The notes under the pieces: model-generated
What the model was told of the DNA's origin: nothing
Databases searched by the model: none
The model's input: the letters and a program-made list of their open reading frames with translations, nothing else
Shown: in pieces, positions 1 to 8,051 of the stretch
Numbering within the stretch: the stretch's first letter is position 1
How the letters are laid out: the number at the start of each line of letters is the position of its first letter
Source: Formosa sp030427735
GTDB lineage: Bacteria; Bacteroidota; Bacteroidia; Flavobacteriales; Flavobacteriaceae
Direction: 5' to 3'
DNA: 64,000 nucleotides
Assembly: GCF_051200825.1 (NCBI RefSeq)
Contig: NZ_CP195158.1
Span: 1,364,001-1,428,000, forward strand
Translations under genes and position numbers: made by a program

Positions 1-440
1 TAGGTTTTTTACTATTAATAAGTTTGGTGGTATCTACAGGTATTTCTTTATTAAATGGTTATATAAAATCGATGTTTCCAGATGTTGTGTTGTATGCGGC
101 TTATGTGTTCGATTTTATTTTATCTCTGGCTATTGTAGCTACTTTATTTGCCTTGATGTTTAAATATTTACCCGATGCAATTATTAAATGGCGTAGTGTT
201 TGGGTAGGCGGTTTTTTAACAGCTTTATTATTTGTTTTAGGGCAATCGTTACTTGGCTTTTATTTTGGAACGTCTAATCCAGGATCTACTTACGGTGCTG
301 CGGGTACTGTGGTGCTTATTTTATTATGGGTGTCGTATTCGTGTTTAATATTGTTTTTTGGAGCACAGTTTACTTGGGTGTACTCTAATTATTTAGGAAT
401 AGGAGTAGCGCCCAACAGTCATGCTGTTAAAGCAGAATAA
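1..440 (+). CDS. YihY/BrkB-type inner-membrane protein, C-terminal part
   Basis: The frame is open from the left edge of the window, so the true start lies upstream and only about 146 residues are visible. They form three or four hydrophobic helices, with the run YGAAGTVVLILLWVSY and a following SCLILFFGAQF segment that are typical of the YihY/virulence factor BrkB family. These are polytopic inner-membrane proteins once mislabelled RNase BN; their substrate is not settled. The TTG at 24 could be mistaken for a start, but the frame continues upstream with hydrophobic residues. It converges on the outer-membrane barrel gene on the other strand. Family assignment is fairly sure, function is not. 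Confidence 0.85.
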   Translation, partial: GFLLLISLVVSTGISLLNGYIKSMFPDVVLYAAYVFDFILSLAIVATLFALMFKYLPDAIIKWRSVWVGGFLTALLFVLGQSLLGFYFGTSNPGSTYGAAGTVVLILLWVSYSCLILFFGAQFTWVYSNYLGIGVAPNSHAVKAE

Positions 441-470
441 AAAAGCGATTGCCCTTATTGGACAATCGCT
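439..470 (-). terminator. Rho-independent terminator of the barrel gene
   Basis: AGCGATTG (444-451) pairs with CAATCGCT (463-470). Read on the minus strand the stem is followed by a run of T, so it ends the gene at 498-1094. There is no T-run on the plus side. Confidence 0.75.
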
Positions 471-497
471 CGTGCTAAGATTTATGTGTTACAGGTG

Positions 498-1094
498 TTA
501 GAACATGTAGCCTATATTTACAGAAAATACAGAGTTATGAATATCTACATCTTTTATGATGTCGGAAAACCCATAGGTATAACGTCCCTGAATAAAGAAG
601 TTGTTTTGGAATTTGTATTCTAATCCGGTGGCTATTTGCATGTCGAAATCTTCAATAGCATCGGTATCGAAATCGCCGCCGTCGCTATTTGGGTCAAAAT
701 CGATTTCTTCGTTTACTTTAAATCCGAATTGCGGTCCAACCTGAATGTTTAAGCCTTCAATAACATACACTTTTAACAGTACAGGCACTTGAATATAATC
801 GAGTTGAAACTCGGCGTCGCGTTGGTCGGGTTCATCTGTAATATCGAATCCTTGCCCAGAATAGAATACTTCAGGTTGTAATGAAATTCTATCGGCTATT
901 GGGGCTTCGAGCACCAAACCAGCATTAAAACTGGTTCTGTGGTCTGGGTCGTCAAAATAATCACCTGTTACAGTGGCAAAATTTACACCACCTTTAATTC
1001 CGAATTGTAGGTCTTGAGACCAATTTTGTGCCATGGCTACAGTCGATGCCATACAGGCAAATGCTATTAATACTAACTGTTTTTTCATCATCAT
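498..1094 (-). CDS. Secreted outer-membrane beta-barrel protein (porin family)
   Basis: A roughly 198-residue protein with a clear signal peptide (MMMKKQLVLIAFACMAS followed by AMAQ), then FGIKGGVNFATVTG and alternating polar/hydrophobic strands, ending GYMF. The opening glycine-rich strand and terminal aromatic residue fit the small 'outer membrane beta-barrel' proteins common in Bacteroidota. The start was set at 1094, just before the basic n-region of the signal peptide; an upstream ATG at 1127 would add 11 charged residues ahead of it. An acidic stretch (DFDPNSDGGDFDTD) probably forms an extracellular loop. The ligand is unknown. A related barrel gene lies at 37959-38546. Confidence 0.8.
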   Translation of the reverse strand: MMMKKQLVLIAFACMASTVAMAQNWSQDLQFGIKGGVNFATVTGDYFDDPDHRTSFNAGLVLEAPIADRISLQPEVFYSGQGFDITDEPDQRDAEFQLDYIQVPVLLKVYVIEGLNIQVGPQFGFKVNEEIDFDPNSDGGDFDTDAIEDFDMQIATGLEYKFQNNFFIQGRYTYGFSDIIKDVDIHNSVFSVNIGYMF

Positions 1095-1295
1095 TTTGTT
1101 TTGATTATGTTTTAATTCTGACTTCAAAAGTAGGCGAGGACTTACATAGAAGTGTCTCTAAAAGATTAATTTTTTAACCCAATACGGTAACTTCAATTGT
1201 TTGAAAGGGTTACATCAAGTGCTTGGTGTTAGTGATAATGTTATAGCATAGATGACGTATCAAAATAGTTAATGTGTTTTCGATGTTTATTGAAT

Positions 1296-1334
1296 GAAAA
1301 AGCCGTATTCAAAACAATATGTCCTGAATACGGC
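1296..1334 (-). terminator. Terminator of the CsbD-like gene
   Basis: GCCGTATTC (1302-1310) pairs with GAATACGGC (1326-1334); read leftward the stem is followed by TTTTTC. It sits just after the CsbD-like gene on the minus strand. Confidence 0.75.
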
Positions 1335-1373
1335 ATCCCTCAATAAAACTAACTAAACTAACCTAATACGTTA

Positions 1374-1559
1374 TTACCAATTGTCGATTTCTTTTTTAAG
1401 TTCTTCTTTGGTTTTTCCTGTTTTTTCTTGGAGCTTTCCAACAAATTCGTCAAATTTTCCTTCGGCAAACGTTAAATCGTCGTCGCTTAATTCGCCATAT
1501 TTTTGTTTAAATGCTCCTTTTATTTGTTTCCATTTGCCTTCTAACTGATCGGAATTCAT
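1374..1559 (-). CDS. CsbD family stress protein
   Basis: A 61-residue, highly charged protein beginning MNSDQLEGKWKQIKG and ending with a Trp. It matches the whole length of the CsbD family: a short helical bundle with the pattern W.q.kG..k..yG.ltDDdl and a second repeat-like helix GK.de.vGKLQEK.G. CsbD proteins are induced by general stress in many bacteria, but no molecular activity is established. A TAATTTTG box on the minus strand at 1665-1672 could be its promoter, which would leave a leader of about 100 nt. It has its own terminator, so it is probably monocistronic. Confidence 0.9.
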   Translation of the reverse strand: MNSDQLEGKWKQIKGAFKQKYGELSDDDLTFAEGKFDEFVGKLQEKTGKTKEELKKEIDNW

Positions 1560-1865
1560 AATGTTTTGTTTTAATTGTTATACTTAATGTTGTTTAAGTT
1601 TATTTTTCAAGATTAGCTTACAATGTAACTTAATGCAGTTGTAAGTTCATCTTGAATGTGTACTCAAAATTACAGCAAAAGGTATTGTTGTTTTGCCGCA
1701 ATGCATTCTATAGTTAACGCAAACGCTTTTTTTGTTTTTAAATACTGATTTTGGAAGGCTTAAATAATCGTTTACGTATTACAGACAAGAATATTAGGTA
1801 TTGCATTAACTTATATTTAAGAGTTTTAAGACTTTTGTGTTGTAAGTATTAAAATTATTACGACG
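1560..1865. other. Divergent intergenic region with one promoter-like box
   Basis: This stretch separates the divergent CsbD-like and Rho-N-like genes. On the minus strand TAATTTTG at 1665-1672 fits the Bacteroidota -7 consensus TAnnTTTG, but no TTG lies at the usual 18-21 nt. No convincing -7 box was found on the plus strand. No small ORF or strong hairpin was seen. Confidence 0.4.
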
Positions 1866-2105
1866 ATGGACAGACCAAGAATTAAAAATGAAGACCAATA
1901 CGAAGCTTTAAGAGAGCAAGGGTATAGTAAAGAAAAATCGGCACGTATAGCGAATACACCTAATGCAGGTAAAACAGGCGGAAAAGCTAAACCGTATGAA
2001 GAACGTACCAAAGAAGCACTTTACAAACAAGCTAAAAAAGTGGGTATATCAGGACGTTCTAAAATGAACAAGAGCGAACTGATAGATGCTTTACGAAATA
2101 ATTAA
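1866..2105 (+). CDS. Small basic protein with a Rho-N/SAP-like C-terminal helix pair
   Basis: A 79-residue, lysine-rich protein. Residues 1-45 contain a Y-x-A-L-R-x-Q-G-Y-S-K-E-K-x-A-R-I-A-N-T segment also seen in short DUF7218/'Rho termination factor' proteins. Residues 50-77 (LYKQAKKVGISGRSKMNKSE then LIDALR) fit the Rho N-terminal/SAP-like motif that binds nucleic acid in other proteins. Nucleic-acid binding is inferred from this motif only. It sits among small stress genes, 54 bp ahead of an AI-2E type transporter. Size and composition fit the family; the cellular role is unknown. Confidence 0.75.
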   Translation: MDRPRIKNEDQYEALREQGYSKEKSARIANTPNAGKTGGKAKPYEERTKEALYKQAKKVGISGRSKMNKSELIDALRNN

Positions 2106-2159
2106 TTTAATTTTATAAGCAGAACCTTAACCAACTAACCGATTTAGCAACACACGTTT

Positions 2160-3197
2160 ATGACAAGAATTATTAGTCCGCAAATTATAAGACAAGTATT
2201 TGTTTTACTATTAATAGTACTTATAGGAAGCCTTATTTTTATAGAAATGCTTCCGTATTTACCAGGCTTGTTAGGAGCTATAACTTTTTTTGTGCTGCTG
2301 CAACGGCCAATGGCGTATTTATTAAACAAAGGATGGAATGTTAATCTGGCAGCCATAGTTTTGCTATTTGGGTCGTTTATTGGCATACTAATTCCTATAA
2401 CAGCAGTGGTGTTGTTATTAGGTAAAAAGTTGAATAACGCCGTAGAAAAATCGGAATTACTAATACGTTCTATCAAAGAGCAGGTTATGGTTTGGGAAGA
2501 TCGTTTAGGGTATAGTTTTACCTCAAATTTAGATTTATCGACTGTACCCGCTTGGTTATCGGAAAATGTGCCGGACTTAGTAGGAAGTACGTTTAATATG
2601 ATGATATCTATAGCTATAATGTATGTAATGTTGTACTATATGCTAACTAACAAAGCAGCCTTAAAGCAAGCTTTGGTAGCTTATATACCTATTAGTCGCG
2701 ATAATTTAAAGATTATTGGCCGTGATAGTTTGGCTATGGTAAAATCGAATGCCATAGGTATTCCTTTGGTTGCTTTTGCGCAAGGTGTCGTGGCATTAAT
2801 TGGATTTTTAATTTTTGATGTTAACGATCCGTTTTTTTGGGCCGTTATTGTGTTTATTGGTTCTATGATACCGTTTGTAGGTACTTTATTAGGAACCTTA
2901 CCTGTGTTCGCAATGACTTTAATACATGGCGATACGTATACCGCTTGGGCCATTTTAATTTATGGTATTGTGGTAATAGGATCGACCGATAATTTATTGC
3001 GGTTATTTATTTTAAAACGTCTAGACGATGTACATCCGTTAATTACTTTAATAGGTGTTATTATTGGTGTGCCTTTGTTCGGGTTTATAGGCTTGGTGTT
3101 TGGTCCTTTGCTTATTAGTTTGTTTTTGTTGATTCTTAGAATTTACAAAAAGAAATATGGAAAAGATGTAGGGATGGTTTCGCGTAAAAACTTGTAA
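2160..3197 (+). CDS. AI-2E family transporter (first of two)
   Basis: A 345-residue polytopic membrane protein with about seven or eight hydrophobic segments: two near the N-terminus, a soluble part (about 95-140), then a C-terminal block. The late signature with PFVGTLLGTLPV, GSTDNLLR and HPLITLIGVIIGVPLFGFIG is the AI-2E/PerM (UPF0118) signature. Family members have been linked to autoinducer-2 export or Na+/H+ exchange; the substrate here cannot be read from sequence. A second, divergent family member is at 21682-22716. Confidence 0.9.
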   Translation: MTRIISPQIIRQVFVLLLIVLIGSLIFIEMLPYLPGLLGAITFFVLLQRPMAYLLNKGWNVNLAAIVLLFGSFIGILIPITAVVLLLGKKLNNAVEKSELLIRSIKEQVMVWEDRLGYSFTSNLDLSTVPAWLSENVPDLVGSTFNMMISIAIMYVMLYYMLTNKAALKQALVAYIPISRDNLKIIGRDSLAMVKSNAIGIPLVAFAQGVVALIGFLIFDVNDPFFWAVIVFIGSMIPFVGTLLGTLPVFAMTLIHGDTYTAWAILIYGIVVIGSTDNLLRLFILKRLDDVHPLITLIGVIIGVPLFGFIGLVFGPLLISLFLLILRIYKKKYGKDVGMVSRKNL

Positions 3198-3263
3198 ATC
3201 GGTTAGTGAGTTTTAATACAACGCAATCTATTTAAAAATTACTATTGAAGAAAAAATACAATT

Positions 3264-3947
3264 ATGTTTTATAAATTATCAAATATAGCCACAAGAGAAA
3301 CTATGGAGCAGGAGGTGAGCGCTGTATTTAAATTTCCTAATATATACAAGCCAAACATTGTTATAGATGGTACACAAGAAAGTATAGTACCTATTATAAC
3401 TTCCGAAGCTAAAGCAAACATACAATTTGCGATTTGGGGACTTTTACCAGATCATTTTCAAGACGATTGGCAACCTTACCAAAAGCAGCATAATACCTTA
3501 AATGTACAGGTATCAGATATTACACAGGAGAGTGATTTAAAATCGGCTAAACGTTGTTTAATTCCTGTTACGGGGTACTTTGGGTTTTATAATGTTCAGG
3601 GTGAAATCAGATCGTATTATAATGTAAATGCTTCCGAAAAACCATTTTGCATCGGCGGGATTTACAATCAGTTAGACGACGGATTTTTAACCTGTTCCAT
3701 CATCATTACTAAAAAACAGAAAAAAATAACTTCCGCAGAGGGGATAAATAATTTGCAGCCAGCAATTTTAGCACCATCGCAACACGATGCATGGTTAAAT
3801 ACCCAATCAACTTGGGGTACAGCCTTAGCTTGTTTAGAGCAACCGCATGGTTACACAATAAATCGCTACCCAACATCTAACCGATTATCTATTAATAATA
3901 AAGTGTCTAACCTCTGTAAAGTACTGGGTTTAGACGATGCTGTATAG
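3264..3947 (+). CDS. SRAP-fold (YedK/HMCES-like) protein lacking catalytic residues
   Basis: A 227-residue protein that follows the SRAP family along its length. It has IWGLLP (58-63), a TLN strand (78-80), KRCLIPVTGYFGF (97-109), an IGGIYN core strand (130-135) and IIITKK..INNLQPAIL (146-169). SRAP proteins seal abasic sites in single-stranded DNA through Cys2, with Asn, Glu and His assisting. Here residue 2 is Phe instead of Cys, the Glu of the G-F/W-F-E-W motif is Gly107, and the His of the I-H-x-R-x-P motif is Asn162. Only Asn80 of the N-A-R strand remains. The start is the only nearby ATG and the frame is intact. It is therefore a full-length, probably non-crosslinking paralogue, perhaps a DNA-binding remnant. 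Confidence 0.75.
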   Translation: MFYKLSNIATRETMEQEVSAVFKFPNIYKPNIVIDGTQESIVPIITSEAKANIQFAIWGLLPDHFQDDWQPYQKQHNTLNVQVSDITQESDLKSAKRCLIPVTGYFGFYNVQGEIRSYYNVNASEKPFCIGGIYNQLDDGFLTCSIIITKKQKKITSAEGINNLQPAILAPSQHDAWLNTQSTWGTALACLEQPHGYTINRYPTSNRLSINNKVSNLCKVLGLDDAV

Positions 3948-4086
3948 CATTGTTATTATTGAGTAATAGCTAATGGGTTAAGTTTTAATTGGATACAGTT
4001 AATGTACTGCTTAAAATAATAAGACCTTTACATAAACAGAATAACAAATCTGTTAAAATTAATATTAACCATTAAAACTATATATT

Positions 4087-4248
4087 ATGCTACGTTGGAC
4101 AGTAACATTCGTAATTTTAGCTATTATTGCCGCCATTTTCGGATTTGGTGGTATTGCAGCAGGTGCTGCTAGTATTGCAAAAATCTTATTCTTTATTTTT
4201 CTAGTACTTTTTATCATTTCGCTTTTTACAGGCCGAAGAAAAGTATAG
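4087..4248 (+). CDS. DUF1328 small membrane protein
   Basis: A 53-residue ORF starting MLRWTVTFVILAIIAAIFGF, followed by GGIAAGAASIAKILFFIFL and a second hydrophobic helix, ending in a basic GRRKV tail. Length, the glycine/alanine turn and the two helices match the DUF1328 (UPF0391, YtjA-like) family of stress-associated inner-membrane peptides. It lies in the gap before the lipoprotein-BatB chimera, 124 bp upstream of it. No function is known for the family. Confidence 0.9.
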   Translation: MLRWTVTFVILAIIAAIFGFGGIAAGAASIAKILFFIFLVLFIISLFTGRRKV

Positions 4249-4371
4249 CATGTAGTGGTTTTGTTAAGAAATTTAGCTTAGCAACTACAAAATAATTTTA
4301 GAACACGATTTTTATATTATAACCGAATTATAAACCCTAAAATTATAGGGGTAACATTAAAAATAATCAAC

Positions 4372-5778
4372 ATGAAAAAGATAGCATATTTTATTGCCGT
4401 ACTATTTATAATGGGTACAGTAGCAACAAGTTTTACAAGTTGTAGAGACGAGAACAAGTCGACATCAGAAAAAGTAGAAGATGTTGCAGACGATATTGAG
4501 GATGGTGTAGAAGATGCGGGCGACGCTATTGAAGATGGTTTGCAACCGCATATGATGCCGAGTCAAGGTACAGGTTTCAAAATGTTGTTTACGAAGCTAG
4601 ACAGTTTGTTTGTCGATAATAAAGCGCCGGGACGGGTGTTGGTATTTACCGATGATTTAGAAGACTTAAATCTGGCCGATGTCACAAACTTTGTTCAGAA
4701 TAATAATACCTCGTTAAACTTTTATCCAATGGCGACACAGGAAGGTGGCCAGGTGCCATCATTTTACAATCACAAAGTAGCCCTGAAGGAAAAAGGAAAT
4801 GTGATTGCTTCAAAATTAAATAGCAATACCCAAGAAGCCTTAAAACAAGTAGATAGTGTGGCGGTAATGGATATGACTTTAGATAAAAGTGATGTAACAC
4901 TCTTTGCCGAATCGGTGAGCGATCATTTGATTTTTGAGGAAAAACCTAAAAATGAAGACGAGCATTGGCAGGATAATGGCTATTGGTTACTCATTCCGTT
5001 GATGGTGTTGTTTTTGTTTTCCTTCAGAAAAGGTTGGAGTTTGTTAACGGTTGTGTTGTGTTTCAGTGTGTTGTCATGTCAAAGTGATAAAGCCGATAAA
5101 AAAGAAGACACATTTCAGTTTAAAGATTTATGGTACACCAAATCTTACCAAGCGCAGCAGCAATACGACAATAAGGAGTATGCCCAAGCAGCAAAAGGCT
5201 TTACAGATCCGATGCACAAGGGATCAGCGTATTATAAAGCAGGGAATTTCACCAAAGCCCGTGAGGAATTTGAAAAGGATTCAACCGCCAACGGGCAATA
5301 TAATTTAGGATTGACCTATGCCAAATTAGGAGATTTAACTAAAGCACAGCAAGTGTTTGAAACCTTAGTGAAGGATCATCCCGACATGGCGCAGGCTCAA
5401 AACGATCTTCAGAATATCAATGAAGCCTTATTGCAAAAAGATGAGATGTCTGCCGAAGAGAGTAAAGTAGGCGAAGACAAACCAAATGCTAAAAACAAGC
5501 ATAACGACTCGATGGAAGATTTGAGTGGCGGCGGACAAAAAGCCACTAAAAAAGATATGGAAAAACAGCGTTTGGAAGAAACCGTGAATACAGGCAAACG
5601 CAAAGGGAAAGAAATGGAGGAGTTGCCAGACGATTTTAAATCGGGGAAAGGTGGAATTCCGAAAGATATTTTAATGCGAAAAGTTGATGACGATCCCGCC
5701 TTGTTTTTAAAACGCAAGTTTCAATATCAGGTAAAGCATCATCAAGTAGACGTAGAACAAACCGAAACATCATGGTAA
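4372..5778 (+). CDS. Chimera: small lipoprotein N-terminus fused to truncated BatB-TPR protein
   Basis: Residues 1-56 look like a stand-alone small lipoprotein: signal peptide, lipobox ending TSC (Cys24) and an acidic E/D repeat. From about residue 57 (nt 4540) the sequence changes to the middle of a von Willebrand factor A protein: LQPHMMPSQG, the strand GRVLVFTDDL, then FYPMATQEGG and GNVIASKLN. The VWA start with the MIDAS D-x-S-x-S motif is absent. Two membrane helices (about 203-236), a TPR-like region (about 250-350) and the closing DDDPALFLKRKFQYQ motif follow, as in gammaproteobacterial-type BatB/C proteins. The gene overlaps batD by 7 nt. The most likely origin is a deletion that removed moxR-DUF58-batA and the head of batB. 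The frame is intact, so it may be expressed. Confidence 0.75.
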   Translation: MKKIAYFIAVLFIMGTVATSFTSCRDENKSTSEKVEDVADDIEDGVEDAGDAIEDGLQPHMMPSQGTGFKMLFTKLDSLFVDNKAPGRVLVFTDDLEDLNLADVTNFVQNNNTSLNFYPMATQEGGQVPSFYNHKVALKEKGNVIASKLNSNTQEALKQVDSVAVMDMTLDKSDVTLFAESVSDHLIFEEKPKNEDEHWQDNGYWLLIPLMVLFLFSFRKGWSLLTVVLCFSVLSCQSDKADKKEDTFQFKDLWYTKSYQAQQQYDNKEYAQAAKGFTDPMHKGSAYYKAGNFTKAREEFEKDSTANGQYNLGLTYAKLGDLTKAQQVFETLVKDHPDMAQAQNDLQNINEALLQKDEMSAEESKVGEDKPNAKNKHNDSMEDLSGGGQKATKKDMEKQRLEETVNTGKRKGKEMEELPDDFKSGKGGIPKDILMRKVDDDPALFLKRKFQYQVKHHQVDVEQTETSW

Positions 5779-7136
5779 AAAAGTTGCAAATAACCTGCTT
5801 TTTTGTGTTGCTGGCGTGTAGCGTGTCGGCACAAAACCTGATGAGCTATGTTACGGTGAATCACGACGAGGCTTACATTGGTCAGCCCATACAAATGACG
5901 GTTTCGGTGTACACGAGTACTTGGTTTACCTCGGGTGTTGATGTGGGGAATATCCAAATTGAAGGCGCGTTGACGGTATATTTTAGATCGGTTTCCAATC
6001 GGAAAACTTTTAGTGGGAAAGCTTATTCTGGTGTGGATTTTATTTACAATGTGTTTCCGACACAGGAAGGCACAATTACTATTCAGCCTTTAGCTATCGA
6101 TGTGGAATCGCCAGCTTCGGGCGGTTATAAAGGTATTAAACATACCATACATACCAAACCGAAAACCATTACGGTGAAACCAGTTCCGTTGGGTTACAAT
6201 CCGAATAATTGGTTGGTGTCGTCCAATTTAACGGTGCACGAACATTGGAGTAAGCCACCAACTAAAGTAAAAGTGGGAGATGTGTTGCAACGTACCATTA
6301 CACGGTCGGCGGGCGGAACTACTGGTGAATTTATTCCTGCGGTGATCTGGGATAGCATTTCGGGGGTAAGTATTTATCCAAAGCGACCAGGTGTAAACAC
6401 CAATAAAACCAAGACCTATATTTCGGCCAGTAGAACCGATGCAGCCAATTATTTATTCGAAAAAGAAGGTCAAGTGACCTTACCACGCATCGAGTTTGTA
6501 TATTGGAATTATGGCAACCGTCAGTTTTATAAAAAGGTAATCGATTCGGTGACGATAGACGTGGCGCCCAATCCAGATTTAAACATGTTGGCCGGCATTA
6601 AAAAACAATTGGAAGCCGAAATCACAGCTGTTCCAGAAGAAGATAAACCGTTTTTGATATTCGGACTAACGGTGCAACGCTTTGTGGAATTGTTGTTGTT
6701 ATGCCTTATTGCCTTGTATTTGTTGTATAAATTGGTGCCTTGGGGAATTCGAAAAATAAAGCATCATAATCAGGTGTATCATGCCTCGGAAGCCTATGCG
6801 TTTAAGCAGTTGGAGCAGGCTTTAGGACAGTCTAATGCCTATAAAACCTTAGGGCGTTTAAAAGTATGGCTGATTAAATTAAATCCAGAAATCCCGAGTA
6901 TGGCGGCGTTTATTTCGGCGTATGGTAGCGATGTTTTACAATCCAATTTTAATGCTTTGGAATCGCAAGTTTCAGGAGCAAATTCTGGAAGTTTTAATGC
7001 GAGTACATTTAAATCAGAATTAAAACAAGCTCGCGAACGCTATGTATCGCAACATAAAAAAATGGATGCTAAAAACACCAAACAGAATGAAAACGATGCT
7101 TGGTTGAATCCGGTGTCGCCAAAATCTAAATATTAA
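5772..7136 (+). CDS. batD: BatD-family (oxygen tolerance) protein
   Basis: A 454-residue protein with signal peptide (MVKKLQITCFFVLLACSVSAQ minus its last residues is the hydrophobic core). A long periplasmic beta-rich part follows with YIGQPIQMTVSVYTS and the family hallmark GDVLQRTITRSAGG. A transmembrane helix lies near residues 303-325 and a C-terminal cytoplasmic domain ends the protein. BatD works with MoxR-type AAA ATPases and VWA proteins in the aerotolerance (Bat) system at the envelope. The start overlaps the end of the truncated batB by 7 nt, so the two were one operon. No moxR, DUF58 or batA lies nearby, so the system here looks decayed. Its codon use, with more TTG and GTG codons than the neighbours by eye, fits acquired DNA. 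Confidence 0.8.
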   Translation: MVKKLQITCFFVLLACSVSAQNLMSYVTVNHDEAYIGQPIQMTVSVYTSTWFTSGVDVGNIQIEGALTVYFRSVSNRKTFSGKAYSGVDFIYNVFPTQEGTITIQPLAIDVESPASGGYKGIKHTIHTKPKTITVKPVPLGYNPNNWLVSSNLTVHEHWSKPPTKVKVGDVLQRTITRSAGGTTGEFIPAVIWDSISGVSIYPKRPGVNTNKTKTYISASRTDAANYLFEKEGQVTLPRIEFVYWNYGNRQFYKKVIDSVTIDVAPNPDLNMLAGIKKQLEAEITAVPEEDKPFLIFGLTVQRFVELLLLCLIALYLLYKLVPWGIRKIKHHNQVYHASEAYAFKQLEQALGQSNAYKTLGRLKVWLIKLNPEIPSMAAFISAYGSDVLQSNFNALESQVSGANSGSFNASTFKSELKQARERYVSQHKKMDAKNTKQNENDAWLNPVSPKSKY

Positions 7137-7265
7137 TGTCGTGTTGATTAGCTCGTGTTGGGAATTGAAATTTTAGGTGATACATATTCTTCTTTTCTAG
7201 TTTAACACTATGCATTCCATGACCTTAAAATTGAGATTGTACATATTGTATTTACTTTGTTATTT

Positions 7266-8033
7266 ATGAAGACTTTTATTTATACCACCATTTCTAAGCT
7301 GGTTAAAAAATTATATAAGAATACTGTTGTAAGCAAGACAATTAAAGGGTTTAACAGTGTGATATATTATGAAAAAGCACAACATTTAAATTTTTTATTT
7401 CAGAAGGAAGCGAACTACGAAGGGCATTTGTTACAAGCCATTAGGCGATATATTAAAAGAGGTGATGTTATATTTGATATCGGCGCCAATATAGGGCAAT
7501 ACGCTTTGCCGTTTAGCGAACTCGTGGGTAAGGAAGGTAAAATTGTTGCTTTCGAACCAGATTCTAAGAACTATGCTTTTCTTCAGTTTAATGTGCAGGT
7601 TAACAAGTGTGCGAATGTGATTTGCGAAAATTATGGTTTAGGCGCTACAGAAACGGTTCAGGAATTTTATAGAGATACAGAAACAGGTGGTCGCAAAGGG
7701 TCTTTTAAATTGGAGTATGTTGAAGATTCGTATACAGGAATTACTGAGCAGGTTGTTATTAATACCTTAGATTCGGCTATTGCAACTTTTGGTGCGCCTA
7801 ATTTTATAAAAATAGATATTGAGGGTTTTGAAGCCGATGTTCTGTCTGGACTTACGAAGCAGTTAACGCATTGTATATTTTTTATAGAAGTAAGGCCAAA
7901 AACCCAAGCAACAGTTTTCGAGTTTTTTAAATCGAAAGGCTTTGTATGTTTCTGTATTGATTCTGGCGAGCAAGAAATAACGTCGCCCGAACAATTGTCT
8001 AATATTAGTAATTTACTGTTTTATAAAGCTTAA
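7266..8033 (+). CDS. FkbM family methyltransferase
   Basis: A 255-residue protein. Residues about 67-85 hold the SAM-binding motif I (VIFDIGANIGQYALPFS), followed by GKIVAFEPDSKNYAFL and the late FIKIDIEGFEADVL motif, all characteristic of FkbM-type methyltransferases. They methylate hydroxyl groups of sugars or polyketides; the substrate here is not predictable. The ATG at 7266 is preferred over a TTG three codons upstream. It lies alone between batD and a convergent bestrophin gene, with AT-rich flanks. Confidence 0.88.
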   Translation: MKTFIYTTISKLVKKLYKNTVVSKTIKGFNSVIYYEKAQHLNFLFQKEANYEGHLLQAIRRYIKRGDVIFDIGANIGQYALPFSELVGKEGKIVAFEPDSKNYAFLQFNVQVNKCANVICENYGLGATETVQEFYRDTETGGRKGSFKLEYVEDSYTGITEQVVINTLDSAIATFGAPNFIKIDIEGFEADVLSGLTKQLTHCIFFIEVRPKTQATVFEFFKSKGFVCFCIDSGEQEITSPEQLSNISNLLFYKA

Positions 8034-8051
8034 ATTTGAAAGAACATAACT

